From: an uncultured Erwinia sp. | GTDB taxonomy: Bacteria; Pseudomonadota; Gammaproteobacteria; Enterobacterales; Enterobacteriaceae | Direction of reading: 5' to 3' | DNA length: 64,000 nt | NCBI GenBank assembly: GCA_946221915.1 | Contig: CAMIKG010000002.1 | Coordinates: 1 to 64,000, forward strand | Shown: piece by piece, positions 35,014 to 43,430 of the stretch | Numbering within the stretch: position 1 is the first letter of the stretch | How the letters are laid out: each line of letters opens with the position of its first letter | Translations under genes and position numbers: made by a program | Notes under the pieces: model-generated | Told to the model about the DNA's origin: nothing | The model's input: the letters and a program-made list of their open reading frames with translations, nothing else | The model's database searches: none

Positions 35014-35788
35014 GCAACGTAAGACGACCCTCGACTGGGCAATGGATGCTTTGTCGATAAATAAGTTTTTACGCGAGATGTACAAATTTGTTCTCAATCC
35101 GGCCATGATGGACGGGGAGTGGGAACACGCGCCGCTAAAAAAAGCACTGAGAAATCTGATTTACTCATTAGCATATGTTGGTGCGTTTATATCTATTTTA
35201 AGCTGGTTTTTGCAAAGCTCAGATGTGGTAGATTTTCCGACAATTATAAATCCTATTGGACTAACACTCATTCTGGCGATGCAGGCGATTATTTTTGCTG
35301 TGATATTTTGGGGTATTGCTTCTGCGTTAACCAACCTTAAAATAAGAGGATGGCATCATCTTTACTTTATGCAAGTATTACAGACCTATGCATTGATTAA
35401 TTTTTTCGTTATTAGTTTGTTTTGGATTGCGTTAAACAGAATCATTTTTACGGGTGATTCTCGTCTTGCTATTAATGGATGGGATTTGAGCATAGGTGGT
35501 GTATTGGCGGTGATTGTCATCGTTTTGCTGTTTAGGCTGCTAATCATTCCGGTAAAAAACTACCTGTCACAGTATTATAGATTGCTGACCTCCTGGCTGC
35601 TGACTATAGCGATATTGTTGGTGGCATTCACTGCTAATACGTATTTTCATCCTGGTGTTGGTAACAGATTGATTAATGCTAAGGTGTTCTGTGAATACTC
35701 ATCATCCCGCAAGGCTGAATTGATGAGTTTAGACATTCATCAGAAAGATAAAATTACTGGGTATTGTATGAAGTTGATGGGTAAGTAA
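35006..35788 (+). CDS. Uncharacterised integral membrane protein in rtc operon
   Basis: 260 residues. Overlaps the nucleotidyltransferase stop by 8 bp, so it is probably translated with it. A cytoplasmic start of about 45 residues is followed by five or six hydrophobic segments (around NLIYSLAYVGAFISILSWFL, IGLTLILAMQAIIFAVIFWG, YALINFFVISLFWIALNRII, GVLAVIVIVLLFRLLIIPV, LLTSWLLTIAILLVAF) and a C-terminal tail with two cysteines. The layout vaguely recalls Yip1-like proteins, but I do not recognise the family. Markedly AT-richer than rtcB. Confidence 0.7.
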   Translation: MSEQRKTTLDWAMDALSINKFLREMYKFVLNPAMMDGEWEHAPLKKALRNLIYSLAYVGAFISILSWFLQSSDVVDFPTIINPIGLTLILAMQAIIFAVIFWGIASALTNLKIRGWHHLYFMQVLQTYALINFFVISLFWIALNRIIFTGDSRLAINGWDLSIGGVLAVIVIVLLFRLLIIPVKNYLSQYYRLLTSWLLTIAILLVAFTANTYFHPGVGNRLINAKVFCEYSSSRKAELMSLDIHQKDKITGYCMKLMGK

Positions 35789-35889
35789 AGTTTTTGTTTT
35801 TCCATAAATATATGGGTAGTAAATTCAATGCCCGTTAAAATATAGAGGGGCCATTAAATCTTCTGACGGATGATTTAATGGCGCTCAGG

Positions 35890-36336
35890 TTACTTTGTGG
35901 TGGGCTCACTCATTAAGGCGATCTCTTGCATACGGCGTTTGTTCATATTGATCAGACAGCTTGCCATTACCGCCGCGCTGGCATGGGTGTTTTGTTCGGC
36001 TACAGTCGCGGATTTACAGTATTCAATTTTATATTTCTGCCAGTCACGCTGACTCGCTTTGAAATTTTCTATCAGTGAGTCGTATTGCTCTTTATTACCC
36101 ATCCACCATGAGGTGTAATCTGTTTCCTTAAGCTTTTTTAGCTTATCTTCGTATCTTTTCTGTAGTTCGGTATCGGAGTTATCGCTGAGGTTTTCCAGAC
36201 ACTCATCACTATTGTCACCGAATTTTTGAATGCAGTTGTCTACTTCATTATTTGAGACAATGCTGAGCATGCTGCTTTGGCTCGCAATCGCCGGGATACA
36301 TATTGTGATAGTTAGTGCTAATAATATTTTTATCAT
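35890..36336 (-). CDS. LprI/DUF1311-like periplasmic lysozyme inhibitor, candidate immunity protein
   Basis: 148 residues. A signal peptide (MIKILLALTITICIPAIAS) is followed by a helical, cysteine-containing domain with VDNCIQKFGDNSDECLENLS and WQKYKIEYCKSATVAEQ...SCLINMNKRRMQEIALM, the DUF1311/LprI pattern. Such proteins bind lysozymes in the periplasm. It is coupled (ATGA) to a gene for a probable muramidase toxin, so its likely job is to protect the producer. Confidence 0.7.
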   Translation of the reverse strand: MIKILLALTITICIPAIASQSSMLSIVSNNEVDNCIQKFGDNSDECLENLSDNSDTELQKRYEDKLKKLKETDYTSWWMGNKEQYDSLIENFKASQRDWQKYKIEYCKSATVAEQNTHASAAVMASCLINMNKRRMQEIALMSEPTTK

Positions 36337-37262
36337 TTTAAATGGCTCATTCTGGCACGGTTTCGTTGCGAGTTACCCTGATAAGGATCCGTTTGCAGAT
36401 AATTAATTATCTTTTCCCTGTCATTGTTTTCCGCCATCAGCACGACCATTTTCTTTGCACTGGCGTTACCCTGATACAAGGTGTCGATAAACACCTCTTT
36501 TATTTTTTCATCGATGTTTGACCATTGTAGTGGTTCTTTAACGGTGGCCGAATTGCGATTGTACACACCCTCTGCATAACGGGATTTTTCCCGGTAAGCG
36601 GCCTCAAATAACGCGATCTGCTGCTGATGACTGATCTCCCCCACCATTGGCCCAAACACGGTGACAAACTGCTTCGCCTGATTGCCCTTGAGCCCTGCAG
36701 CTTTAGAGCAGATTACCGCCTGATACTCCTCAATCCCCGCGCGTCGTAGCGTAGCGAAAACTTCTCCGCGGCTGCGGTTGCCCATATCGTAACCCCTGCC
36801 CAGCGTCACGCCGGAGTTGCCGCCCGGCCACTGCAGGACACGCGAAAAATAAGGCGTTCTGCGTTTTCTGAAAGGTGGAATGGCGGTGATATAGTCATGC
36901 CCCTCGGCATCAAACGTGATCTGCCCCTGCCTGACATGGAGCGGGCCGGGTGTGCGCGCCGTGGGTAGCGGCGTCGACATTTTCCCCAGAGCGGTGAGAA
37001 ACCAGTTGTCCAGCGGCGACACTATCCCGCTGGGCGACAGATTCAGCAGCCGCTGATACCAGCGGATCGCTTCAATGGTTTGTGAGTCGCAGTTGCCGTT
37101 GATATCCAGCCGACGACCGGTCGCCAGCAGGTAGCCGGCATGCACAATCATCTGCTGCAGTTTTCTGACTTCCTGAGGCGGGTTGGCACCGCAGGTTCCG
37201 ACACTGGAAAAAAGCGTATCGGGACGCAGCACCAGAGGATCTGGATAGCGGGCAGCTGACAT
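36333..37262 (-). CDS. Probable peptidoglycan hydrolase toxin (PG-binding domain plus pesticin-like domain)
   Basis: 309 residues without a signal peptide. Residues 30-95 look like a peptidoglycan-binding repeat (EVRKLQQMIVHAGYLLATGR, DINGNCDSQTIEAIRWYQRL). From about 115 the protein resembles pesticin/T4-lysozyme-type muramidases: GGNSGVTLGRGYDMGNRS, EEYQAVICSKAAGLKGNQAK and ISHQQQIALFEAAY. AAGGA precedes the ATG at 37262. Its partner is the immunity-like gene. No secretion structural genes lie nearby, so it would have to be an orphan type VI or similar effector; that is inference. Confidence 0.7.
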   Translation of the reverse strand: MSAARYPDPLVLRPDTLFSSVGTCGANPPQEVRKLQQMIVHAGYLLATGRRLDINGNCDSQTIEAIRWYQRLLNLSPSGIVSPLDNWFLTALGKMSTPLPTARTPGPLHVRQGQITFDAEGHDYITAIPPFRKRRTPYFSRVLQWPGGNSGVTLGRGYDMGNRSRGEVFATLRRAGIEEYQAVICSKAAGLKGNQAKQFVTVFGPMVGEISHQQQIALFEAAYREKSRYAEGVYNRNSATVKEPLQWSNIDEKIKEVFIDTLYQGNASAKKMVVLMAENNDREKIINYLQTDPYQGNSQRNRARMSHLK

Positions 37263-37508
37263 AATTCATCCTTGAATTAATAGTGTTGAATAATACCCAA
37301 ACTTCCTGTTCGCTGTTTTTTTACACTACCCAGAGCGTATCAGCAAGCGGAACGAAAAATAATCATTTTTAATGACAAGTTGAAATTATTTATTTACGTT
37401 AAAATAATAATTGATATATTTATTTTGCTACGAAAATTCATGCAAAATGAGATTATTTCAACTGCAGTGAATTAATTTCAGTCATTTTTGTTTCTGATTG
37501 GTGTACCG

Positions 37509-37527
37509 TTTTGTCTTCACGACAAAA
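37509..37527. promoter_or_regulatory. Short inverted repeat before methionine-synthase-like gene
   Basis: TTTTGTC-TTCAC-GACAAAA, 7-bp perfect arms, 20 bp before the start codon. Could be an operator or a small leader hairpin; no regulator is evident. Confidence 0.35.
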
Positions 37528-37546
37528 AACACTAACGAGAATAATG

Positions 37547-38725
37547 ATGACAACACAAAACACATTACCGCCATTCCGCACCGACGTCGTCGGCAGTTAT
37601 CTGCGCCCGGATTATCTGCATGAGGCGCGTAAGCAATTTGCCAGCGGTGATATTACTGCCGCGCAATTAAGCGCAGTGGAAGATAAAGCGATCAGCGATC
37701 TGGTGGCAAAACAGAAAGCGGCTGGCTTAAAAGTGATTACCGACGGGGAATTCCGTCGCAGCTGGTGGCATCTCGATTTTATGTGGGGACTGAACGGCGT
37801 GGAGAAAGCCGCGCTGTCACACGGCTATGTGTTTGACGGAATCGAAACGCGTCCGGAAACCGCGCGCCTGACCGGCAAAATCAGCGGTGAGAATCATCCA
37901 TTTCTCACCCATTTCCGTTTCCTGTTGCAGTTTGTGGAGCAGGGCATTGTACCGCGCCTGACCATTCCGGCTCCGGCACAGTTCTTTAAAGAGCTGTATC
38001 GCCCGGAAAATAAAGCCAGCACCGAAGCGCTGTATCCGACGCAGGATGCACTGATTGCCGACCTGACCGGCGCCTACAAAACCTTTATTAAAGAGCTGTA
38101 TGCGCTGGGCTGCCGTAACCTGCAGCTGGATGACTGCACCTGGGGCATGATGGTCGACGCGCGTTATAACAATGCGGGCGTGGCGGATCGTTCCCAGCTG
38201 AAAACGGACGCCTGCGATTGCCACGCCTCCACCCACACCGTAATCAGCCAGGATGTGCAGTCGCTGGCAGAGCTGCTGCTGAGCATCAATAACCGTGCTA
38301 TTGAGGGCGCGCCAGCCGACCTGGTGCTGACCACCCACGTCTGCCGCGGCAACTACCGTTCCACCTGGGCGGCCAGTGGCGGTTATCAGCCGGTGGCGAA
38401 GGTGCTGTTTGGGCGTGAAAACGTCTCGGCGTATTACCTGGAGTTCGATACTGAACGCGCCGGTGATTTCTCGCCGCTGGCGGAAGTGTCTGGCGACAAG
38501 CAGGTGGTGCTGGGGCTGATTTCATCGAAAACCGGCGAGCTGGAAGAGAAGCAGGCGGTGATCGCGCGTATCCAGGAAGCGAGCAAATATGTGCCGCTGG
38601 AGCGCCTGTGCCTGAGCACCCAGTGCGGCTTTGCCTCGACGGAAGAGGGCAACGCGCTGACCGAAGCACAGCAGTGGGCCAAGATCGCGCTGGTGAAAGA
38701 GATTGCCGATGAAGTGTGGCAGTAA
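37547..38725 (+). CDS. Cobalamin-independent methionine synthase-like protein (short MetE, YxjG/YxjH type)
   Basis: 392 residues, corresponding to the C-terminal catalytic half of MetE only. Opens PPFRTDVVGSYLRPDYLHEA; zinc-site and substrate motifs are LQLDDCTWGMM, TTHVCRGNYRSTW, LEFDTERAGDF and LSTQCGFAST, which supply the Cys and His zinc ligands. Members transfer a methyl group to homocysteine from small donors, or have related thiol chemistry. The ATG at 37547 is used; ATG 37544 and an upstream TTG are alternatives. It is a single gene convergent with the LacI regulator. Confidence 0.85.
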   Translation: MTTQNTLPPFRTDVVGSYLRPDYLHEARKQFASGDITAAQLSAVEDKAISDLVAKQKAAGLKVITDGEFRRSWWHLDFMWGLNGVEKAALSHGYVFDGIETRPETARLTGKISGENHPFLTHFRFLLQFVEQGIVPRLTIPAPAQFFKELYRPENKASTEALYPTQDALIADLTGAYKTFIKELYALGCRNLQLDDCTWGMMVDARYNNAGVADRSQLKTDACDCHASTHTVISQDVQSLAELLLSINNRAIEGAPADLVLTTHVCRGNYRSTWAASGGYQPVAKVLFGRENVSAYYLEFDTERAGDFSPLAEVSGDKQVVLGLISSKTGELEEKQAVIARIQEASKYVPLERLCLSTQCGFASTEEGNALTEAQQWAKIALVKEIADEVWQ

Positions 38726-38838
38726 GCACTAACTCCTGCTGCACTGCATAAACGCGTGAGGCTGGCTGAGCCGGAGCGCGTGCTTCTAAAGTTCGCCCTT
38801 GCATGGCTCAGGGCCGCTGACGGCATCGGAGCTTGTGG

Positions 38839-38883
38839 CTGCCAGCCTTCGTCAATGCATGGCGCAAACCGGCAGGCTGGCAG
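38839..38883. terminator. Bidirectional hairpin between convergent genes
   Basis: CTGCCAGCCT / AGGCTGGCAG, perfect 10-bp arms with a 25-nt loop, in the 176-bp gap between the methionine-synthase-like gene and lacI-type gene. Confidence 0.45.
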
Positions 38884-38901
38884 AGCAGACAATCCGGCCT
38901 G

Positions 38902-39918
38902 TCAGCCACCGCTTCTGCGGCGCATCAGTTGCGGTTGCAGGCTGCTGATAGCCGCAACGGCCTGTTCGCCGTCCCATGCCTGCTGTAACAACCGGAATAC
39001 CCGTTCGGCCATCGCCGTCACTGGCTGCGCCACGGTGGTCAGCTGATAGCCCTGCCAGGCAGCAGGCGGAATATCGTCACACCCCACCACTTTTAGCTGC
39101 TGCGGGATCGCCGGACCGTTAGCTTCGCGGCAACAGTCAATCAGCCCCATTGCCAGCGTATCCGAAGCACAGAACACGCCTTCCAGCTGCTGCAGTTGCG
39201 CCATCTGGCGTGTTGCCAGCGCAAAACCCGCCTGATAGCCATAGCGCCCGGCTTCCAGCCGCTGCGGCGTCGCCAGCCCCTGCGCCTGCACGGCGCTACA
39301 GAACCCCTGCCAGCGCTCTTCTGAGGCCTGACCGTCCGCGCGTCCGGCGACAAAACCCAGCCGCGTCAGCCCCTGTGACAACAGATGCTGCGCCGCCAGT
39401 TCCCCTGCCAGCAGGTTATCGGTCTGCACTGACGGGATCAGCCCGCGCGCGTCGCTGCGCCCAAGCGTCACCAGTGGCAGCGCCAGTTTCAGACACTGGC
39501 CGAAGCTTTCCGCAGGCAGTGAGCCGACGACTGCAATCACACCGTCCACCTGATAACCGGACAGGCGCATAATCGCCGTATCCAGATCCTCTTCCTGCTT
39601 TATGCTAAGCAGCATCGGCTGCTTGCCATTCTGTTGCAGTACCGTCGACAGCTCTTCAAACAGATAGGACTGATACGGGTTGGAGAAATCGCTGATCAGA
39701 ATTGCCACCAGATGTGAGCGCTTACGAACTGCTGGCGTACTGAGCGTTCTGGCAAAGAAGTTGGGCTGATAGCCCAGCTCTTTCGCTGCGGCGAGAATTC
39801 TGGCGCGTTTGTCAGGCTGAATACTGCCGCCATCGGTAAAGGCGCGCGACACCGCTGAGCGCGATAAGCCGACATAATCCGCGACATCCTGCGCGGTCAC
39901 TTTTTTATTCAGCTGCAC
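38902..39918 (-). CDS. LacI-family repressor of the sugar ABC operon
   Basis: 338 residues. HTH at about 7-27 (VTAQDVADYVGLSRSAVSRA), hinge helix near NFFARTLST, then a periplasmic-binding-protein-like effector domain (VAILISDFSNPYQSYLFEEL, GVFCASDTLAMGLIDC, VVGCDDIPPAAWQ). GTG start at 39918, overlapping the stop of the hydrolase gene by 14 bp. It is the last gene of the operon it most likely controls; a candidate operator lies before the binding-protein gene. Confidence 0.88.
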   Translation of the reverse strand: MQLNKKVTAQDVADYVGLSRSAVSRAFTDGGSIQPDKRARILAAAKELGYQPNFFARTLSTPAVRKRSHLVAILISDFSNPYQSYLFEELSTVLQQNGKQPMLLSIKQEEDLDTAIMRLSGYQVDGVIAVVGSLPAESFGQCLKLALPLVTLGRSDARGLIPSVQTDNLLAGELAAQHLLSQGLTRLGFVAGRADGQASEERWQGFCSAVQAQGLATPQRLEAGRYGYQAGFALATRQMAQLQQLEGVFCASDTLAMGLIDCCREANGPAIPQQLKVVGCDDIPPAAWQGYQLTTVAQPVTAMAERVFRLLQQAWDGEQAVAAISSLQPQLMRRRSGG

Positions 39919-40666
39919 GCGAAGGTGACTCCCTGAGAATGAATTGCTCGCCGTCCTGTGCCAGCGACAAGTGACCGATGTTCGCGACCTTTTCGCTTAA
40001 CTGCGCACGAATAGCCGGATCGATATGGTACAGCCGCCACTCGCTGCCCGCTTTACGCGCCAGCGGGGCGATATCCTGCCAGCTGCCATGGCTCGGATGC
40101 GCTGTCAGGGTTTCGCACTCAACAAATACCCAGTCGCTGCGGGCGGCCAGCTGTTCGCCCTGCGCCGACAGCAGACCGTCGCCGGAGTAGAACAGCTGAT
40201 GTCCGCAGCGGGCAGTGAGGTGCAGGCTGCGATTCGGCGCACCGTGGCGGGTGGTGGCGGTTTGCACCTGCCATGGGCCGAGGTTGCTAAGACTTTCACT
40301 GTTCAGGCGTTCGAGAGTAAACCCCAGCGCTGGCTGCGGCCAGTGGGCGTAGGCCAGCAGCGGCTCAATCACCGGCCACTGCTGGCGCTGGGCGATTAGC
40401 GTAAGTGGGCGCTTACGTCCAAGCGTATCCATCCAGTTCAGCAGTGACGTCAGGCCCAGGCAGTGATCGGGATGACTGTGGGTCAGATAGATAGCATCCA
40501 GCGATTCGGCGTAGCCAGGCGTGGCAAACAGCCGCGCGGGCACCGTCGGACCACAGTCGACCAGTAGCTGATAACCCGCTTCCGTCACCATGATACTGGC
40601 ATTGGTGTGCTGCGCATCATAGGCATCGCCACAGCCCATCACCTCAACCTGCAGGTTATGCGGCAT
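39905..40666 (-). CDS. Metallo-beta-lactamase-fold hydrolase (RNase Z/PhnP-like) in sugar ABC operon
   Basis: 253 residues, cytoplasmic. Starts VEVMGCGDAYDAQHTNASIMV and carries LTHSHPDHCLGL (His63, His65, Asp67, His68) plus YSGDG for the bridging aspartate, the two-metal pattern of RNase Z and PhnP-like phosphodiesterases. It overlaps the ATPase stop by 11 bp and the regulator by 14 bp, so it is firmly part of the operon. A cyclic phosphate or phosphodiester sugar derivative is a possible substrate, but this is inference. The ATG at 40666 starts the domain; a longer frame inside the ATPase gene is rejected. Confidence 0.85.
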   Translation of the reverse strand: MPHNLQVEVMGCGDAYDAQHTNASIMVTEAGYQLLVDCGPTVPARLFATPGYAESLDAIYLTHSHPDHCLGLTSLLNWMDTLGRKRPLTLIAQRQQWPVIEPLLAYAHWPQPALGFTLERLNSESLSNLGPWQVQTATTRHGAPNRSLHLTARCGHQLFYSGDGLLSAQGEQLAARSDWVFVECETLTAHPSHGSWQDIAPLARKAGSEWRLYHIDPAIRAQLSEKVANIGHLSLAQDGEQFILRESPSRAAE

Positions 40667-41693
40667 GGCTGGCCTCCACGCCTGGCAGGCGTTGCTGATC
40701 GGCAGCGAAATAGTGCAGCACCGACGCGCTGAGGCGCAGCGGCAGCGCGTCGCCGGTTTGATAGCTGGCAGCGCTTTCCACCACCAGCGGCAGGCCATTC
40801 ACTTCGCCATAATAGAGACGCGCATGGCCGAGCGGTTCGGTGACGGTTATCTTCATGAAACAGTCCGGCTGAGTGGCATCGACGCGAACCTGGTTTGGCC
40901 GTGCGCCGACGGTCGCTACGTCCGTTGTCAGTGACAGGCCGGTCAGCGCGCGGAACGTGTCGGCGGCGATAAAGTTCATCACCGGCGAACCAATAAAGGC
41001 GGCGACAAACTGGTTGGCAGGCTGGTTGTACAGCTCTTCCGGTGCGCCGATCTGTTCAATTTTGCCGTGATTCAGCACCACGATTTTATCTGCCAGCGTC
41101 ATCGCTTCCACCTGGTCATGGGTGACATAAATCATGGTGGCCTGCAGCTGCTGGTGCAGTTGTTTCAGGAAGGTACGCATCTCGCCGCGCAGTTTGGCGT
41201 CGAGGTTGGAAAGTGGTTCATCGAACAGGAACAGCTGCGGGTTACGTACAATCGCGCGGCCGATCGCCACGCGCTGGCGCTGGCCGCCGGAGAGTGCGCC
41301 TGGCAGGCGTTTCAGCAGCGGTGTCAGTTGTAACTTCTCTGCCGTCTGGCGCACGCTCTGCGCGATAAACGCTGCGTCGACGCCCGCCATCTTCAGCGGA
41401 AAGGCGATGTTCTTTTCCACCGACATATGCGGATAGAGCGCGTAAGACTGAAACACCATCGCCACCTGGCGCTCGGAGGGATGGACGTCATTCAGCGTCT
41501 CACCATTCAGCACCATCTCGCCACCTGAGATCGATTCCAGTCCGGCGATCATCCGTAACAGCGTCGACTTGCCGCAGCCGGACGGGCCGACAAACACGAC
41601 AAACTCGCCATCATCAACGCTGAGGTTAAGCTGCGGGATCACCGTTTGTTGCGCGTAATCTTTGCGAATATTATTCAGTTCGAGTTTTTTCAT
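40656..41693 (-). CDS. ABC transporter ATPase, UgpC/MalK type
   Basis: 345 residues. Walker A GPSGCGKST, Q-loop VFQSYALYPHM, signature LSGGQRQRVAIGRA, Walker B LFLFDEPLSNLD, switch VTHDQVEAMTLADK, and a C-terminal TOBE/MalK-like regulatory part (GARPNQVRVD). Energises the two permeases encoded upstream. AGGAGATCACC precedes the ATG. Confidence 0.95.
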   Translation of the reverse strand: MKKLELNNIRKDYAQQTVIPQLNLSVDDGEFVVFVGPSGCGKSTLLRMIAGLESISGGEMVLNGETLNDVHPSERQVAMVFQSYALYPHMSVEKNIAFPLKMAGVDAAFIAQSVRQTAEKLQLTPLLKRLPGALSGGQRQRVAIGRAIVRNPQLFLFDEPLSNLDAKLRGEMRTFLKQLHQQLQATMIYVTHDQVEAMTLADKIVVLNHGKIEQIGAPEELYNQPANQFVAAFIGSPVMNFIAADTFRALTGLSLTTDVATVGARPNQVRVDATQPDCFMKITVTEPLGHARLYYGEVNGLPLVVESAASYQTGDALPLRLSASVLHYFAADQQRLPGVEASHAA

Positions 41694-41702
41694 GGTGATC
41701 TC

Positions 41703-42515
41703 CTATTTCAGCCCCATCGAGAAGCCGCGCAGCAAATAGCGCTGCATATAGCCCGCCAGCGCCAGCATCGGCAGTGACGAGACAATGCCCGTCGCCATCA
41801 GCGCGCCCCACGAGGTGCCGTCCTCGGTAATAAAATTGGCGATAAACAGCGGGATGGTGAATTTGTCCGGGGTATGGATAAACAGCAGCGAGAAGAGAAA
41901 CTCATTCCAGCCAAGGATCAGGGCGAAAATCGCTGTTGCCACCAGTCCTGGCGCACACAGCGGCAGCACGATATACGCCAGCCGCTTGCCCAGGTGCGCG
42001 CCGTCCATTGCTGCTGCTTCTTCGATTTCCAGCGGGATATCGCGGATAAAACCCAGCAGCATCCAGATGCAAAACGGCAGGGTGTATACCTGATACGCCA
42101 GCACCAGCCCGATGCGGCTGTTGAGCAGGCCGGTATGGTTCATCAGCGAATAGAGCGGGATCGCCACCACAATTGGCGGCATCATTTTGATCACCAGCAC
42201 CGCCAGCAGAAACAGGTTGTCCAGCCGCGCCGGAAAGCGGTAACGCACCAGCGCATAAGCAGCGAGGAAGCCGGTCAGCAGTGACAAAAGGGTGGCGAGC
42301 AGGGAAACCAGCAAGGTATTGCCGACCTGCGTCGCCAGCTCGCCCTGCCAGATAGTGCGAAAGGCGTCGACGCTGAGGTGCTGCGGCCACAGGCGGGCGC
42401 CAGCATTGATAATCTCAGCAGGCGACTTAAAGGCGGTGCCGAACATCCAGACGATCGGCAGTAAAAACAGCGCCACTGCCAGCCACACCAGCAGACGATG
42501 AAGCGTGGTACTCAT
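41703..42515 (-). CDS. ABC sugar permease, MalG/UgpE type
   Basis: 270 residues, six membrane helices, EAA loop EEAAAMDGAHLGKRLAYIVLPL. It overlaps the preceding permease stop (ATGA) and has GGAGGC before its start. Nine base pairs separate it from the ATPase gene. Confidence 0.93.
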   Translation of the reverse strand: MSTTLHRLLVWLAVALFLLPIVWMFGTAFKSPAEIINAGARLWPQHLSVDAFRTIWQGELATQVGNTLLVSLLATLLSLLTGFLAAYALVRYRFPARLDNLFLLAVLVIKMMPPIVVAIPLYSLMNHTGLLNSRIGLVLAYQVYTLPFCIWMLLGFIRDIPLEIEEAAAMDGAHLGKRLAYIVLPLCAPGLVATAIFALILGWNEFLFSLLFIHTPDKFTIPLFIANFITEDGTSWGALMATGIVSSLPMLALAGYMQRYLLRGFSMGLK

Positions 42516-43396
42516 TTTTTGCCTCCCTGCATCGCGTTGCGGGCGTAGAACAGTGTCATCAGCAGCGAAATCACCAGCATCACCAGCGCCGACGCGCTCG
42601 CCATGCCGAGATCGAAAAAGCGGAAACCATATTTGTAGACAAACATCGACAGGGTTTCCGTGGCATTGCCCGGGCCGCCGCCGGTCAGCACATATACTTT
42701 GTCGAACAGCTTAAAGGTGTCGATGGATCGCAGCAGAAAGGCCAGCATCAGCTGCTTTTTAATCAGCGGCAGGGTGATATAGACAAAACTGCGCCAGCCG
42801 CGTGCGCCATCGACCAGCGCGGCTTCGCCGATATCCTTCGGGATCGATTGCAGCCCGGCGAGGATGATCAGGAACGCCATTGGCGTCCACTGCCAGGTGT
42901 CGACCAGCACAATGGCGTACAGCGCCAGATGCGGATTAAACAGCCACTCCTGCGCGGGCAGGCCGATTGCCACCAGCACGCTGTTAAGCAGGCCATAGTC
43001 GTAATGATACCAGGCGCGCCAGATGGCGGAGCACACCATGGTGGAGATCATCATCGGGTAAATCAGCAGCGGCAGGGCGAAGCGGCGACCGGGAAAGCGA
43101 CGGTTAAACAGCAGCGCCAGCCACAGTCCCAGCAGCACCTGCGCCAGCGAGGCGGCCACGGTAAACACCACGGTGTTATTGATCGCCGCGCGGAAGAAGA
43201 CGTCGTCAAACAGCGCGCTGAAATTAGCGAGGCCGACAAAATGGTAGTGTTGCCCGTTGCGATCCACTTCACCAAACGCATTCCAGATCACGGAAAAAAT
43301 GGGGTAAGCGGTCAGTAAGCCAAGAATGACCAGTGCAGGCAGCAGCAACAGGATGAGCGGTTTACGTTTTTCAAATAGCATAGCGATATCCGGCAT
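42512..43396 (-). CDS. ABC sugar permease, MalF/UgpA type
   Basis: 294 residues, six membrane helices beginning PLILLLLPALVILGLLTAYP, EAA loop GEAALVDGARGWRSFVYITLPL. The start may be the ATG at 43396 or at 43381 (MLFEKRKP), neither having a strong ribosome site. It lies 34 bp after the binding-protein gene. Confidence 0.92.
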   Translation of the reverse strand: MPDIAMLFEKRKPLILLLLPALVILGLLTAYPIFSVIWNAFGEVDRNGQHYHFVGLANFSALFDDVFFRAAINNTVVFTVAASLAQVLLGLWLALLFNRRFPGRRFALPLLIYPMMISTMVCSAIWRAWYHYDYGLLNSVLVAIGLPAQEWLFNPHLALYAIVLVDTWQWTPMAFLIILAGLQSIPKDIGEAALVDGARGWRSFVYITLPLIKKQLMLAFLLRSIDTFKLFDKVYVLTGGGPGNATETLSMFVYKYGFRFFDLGMASASALVMLVISLLMTLFYARNAMQGGKK

Positions 43397-43430
43397 GGCG
43401 CTGCAGCAGGGCCGCAGCGCCGTTCTGCGA

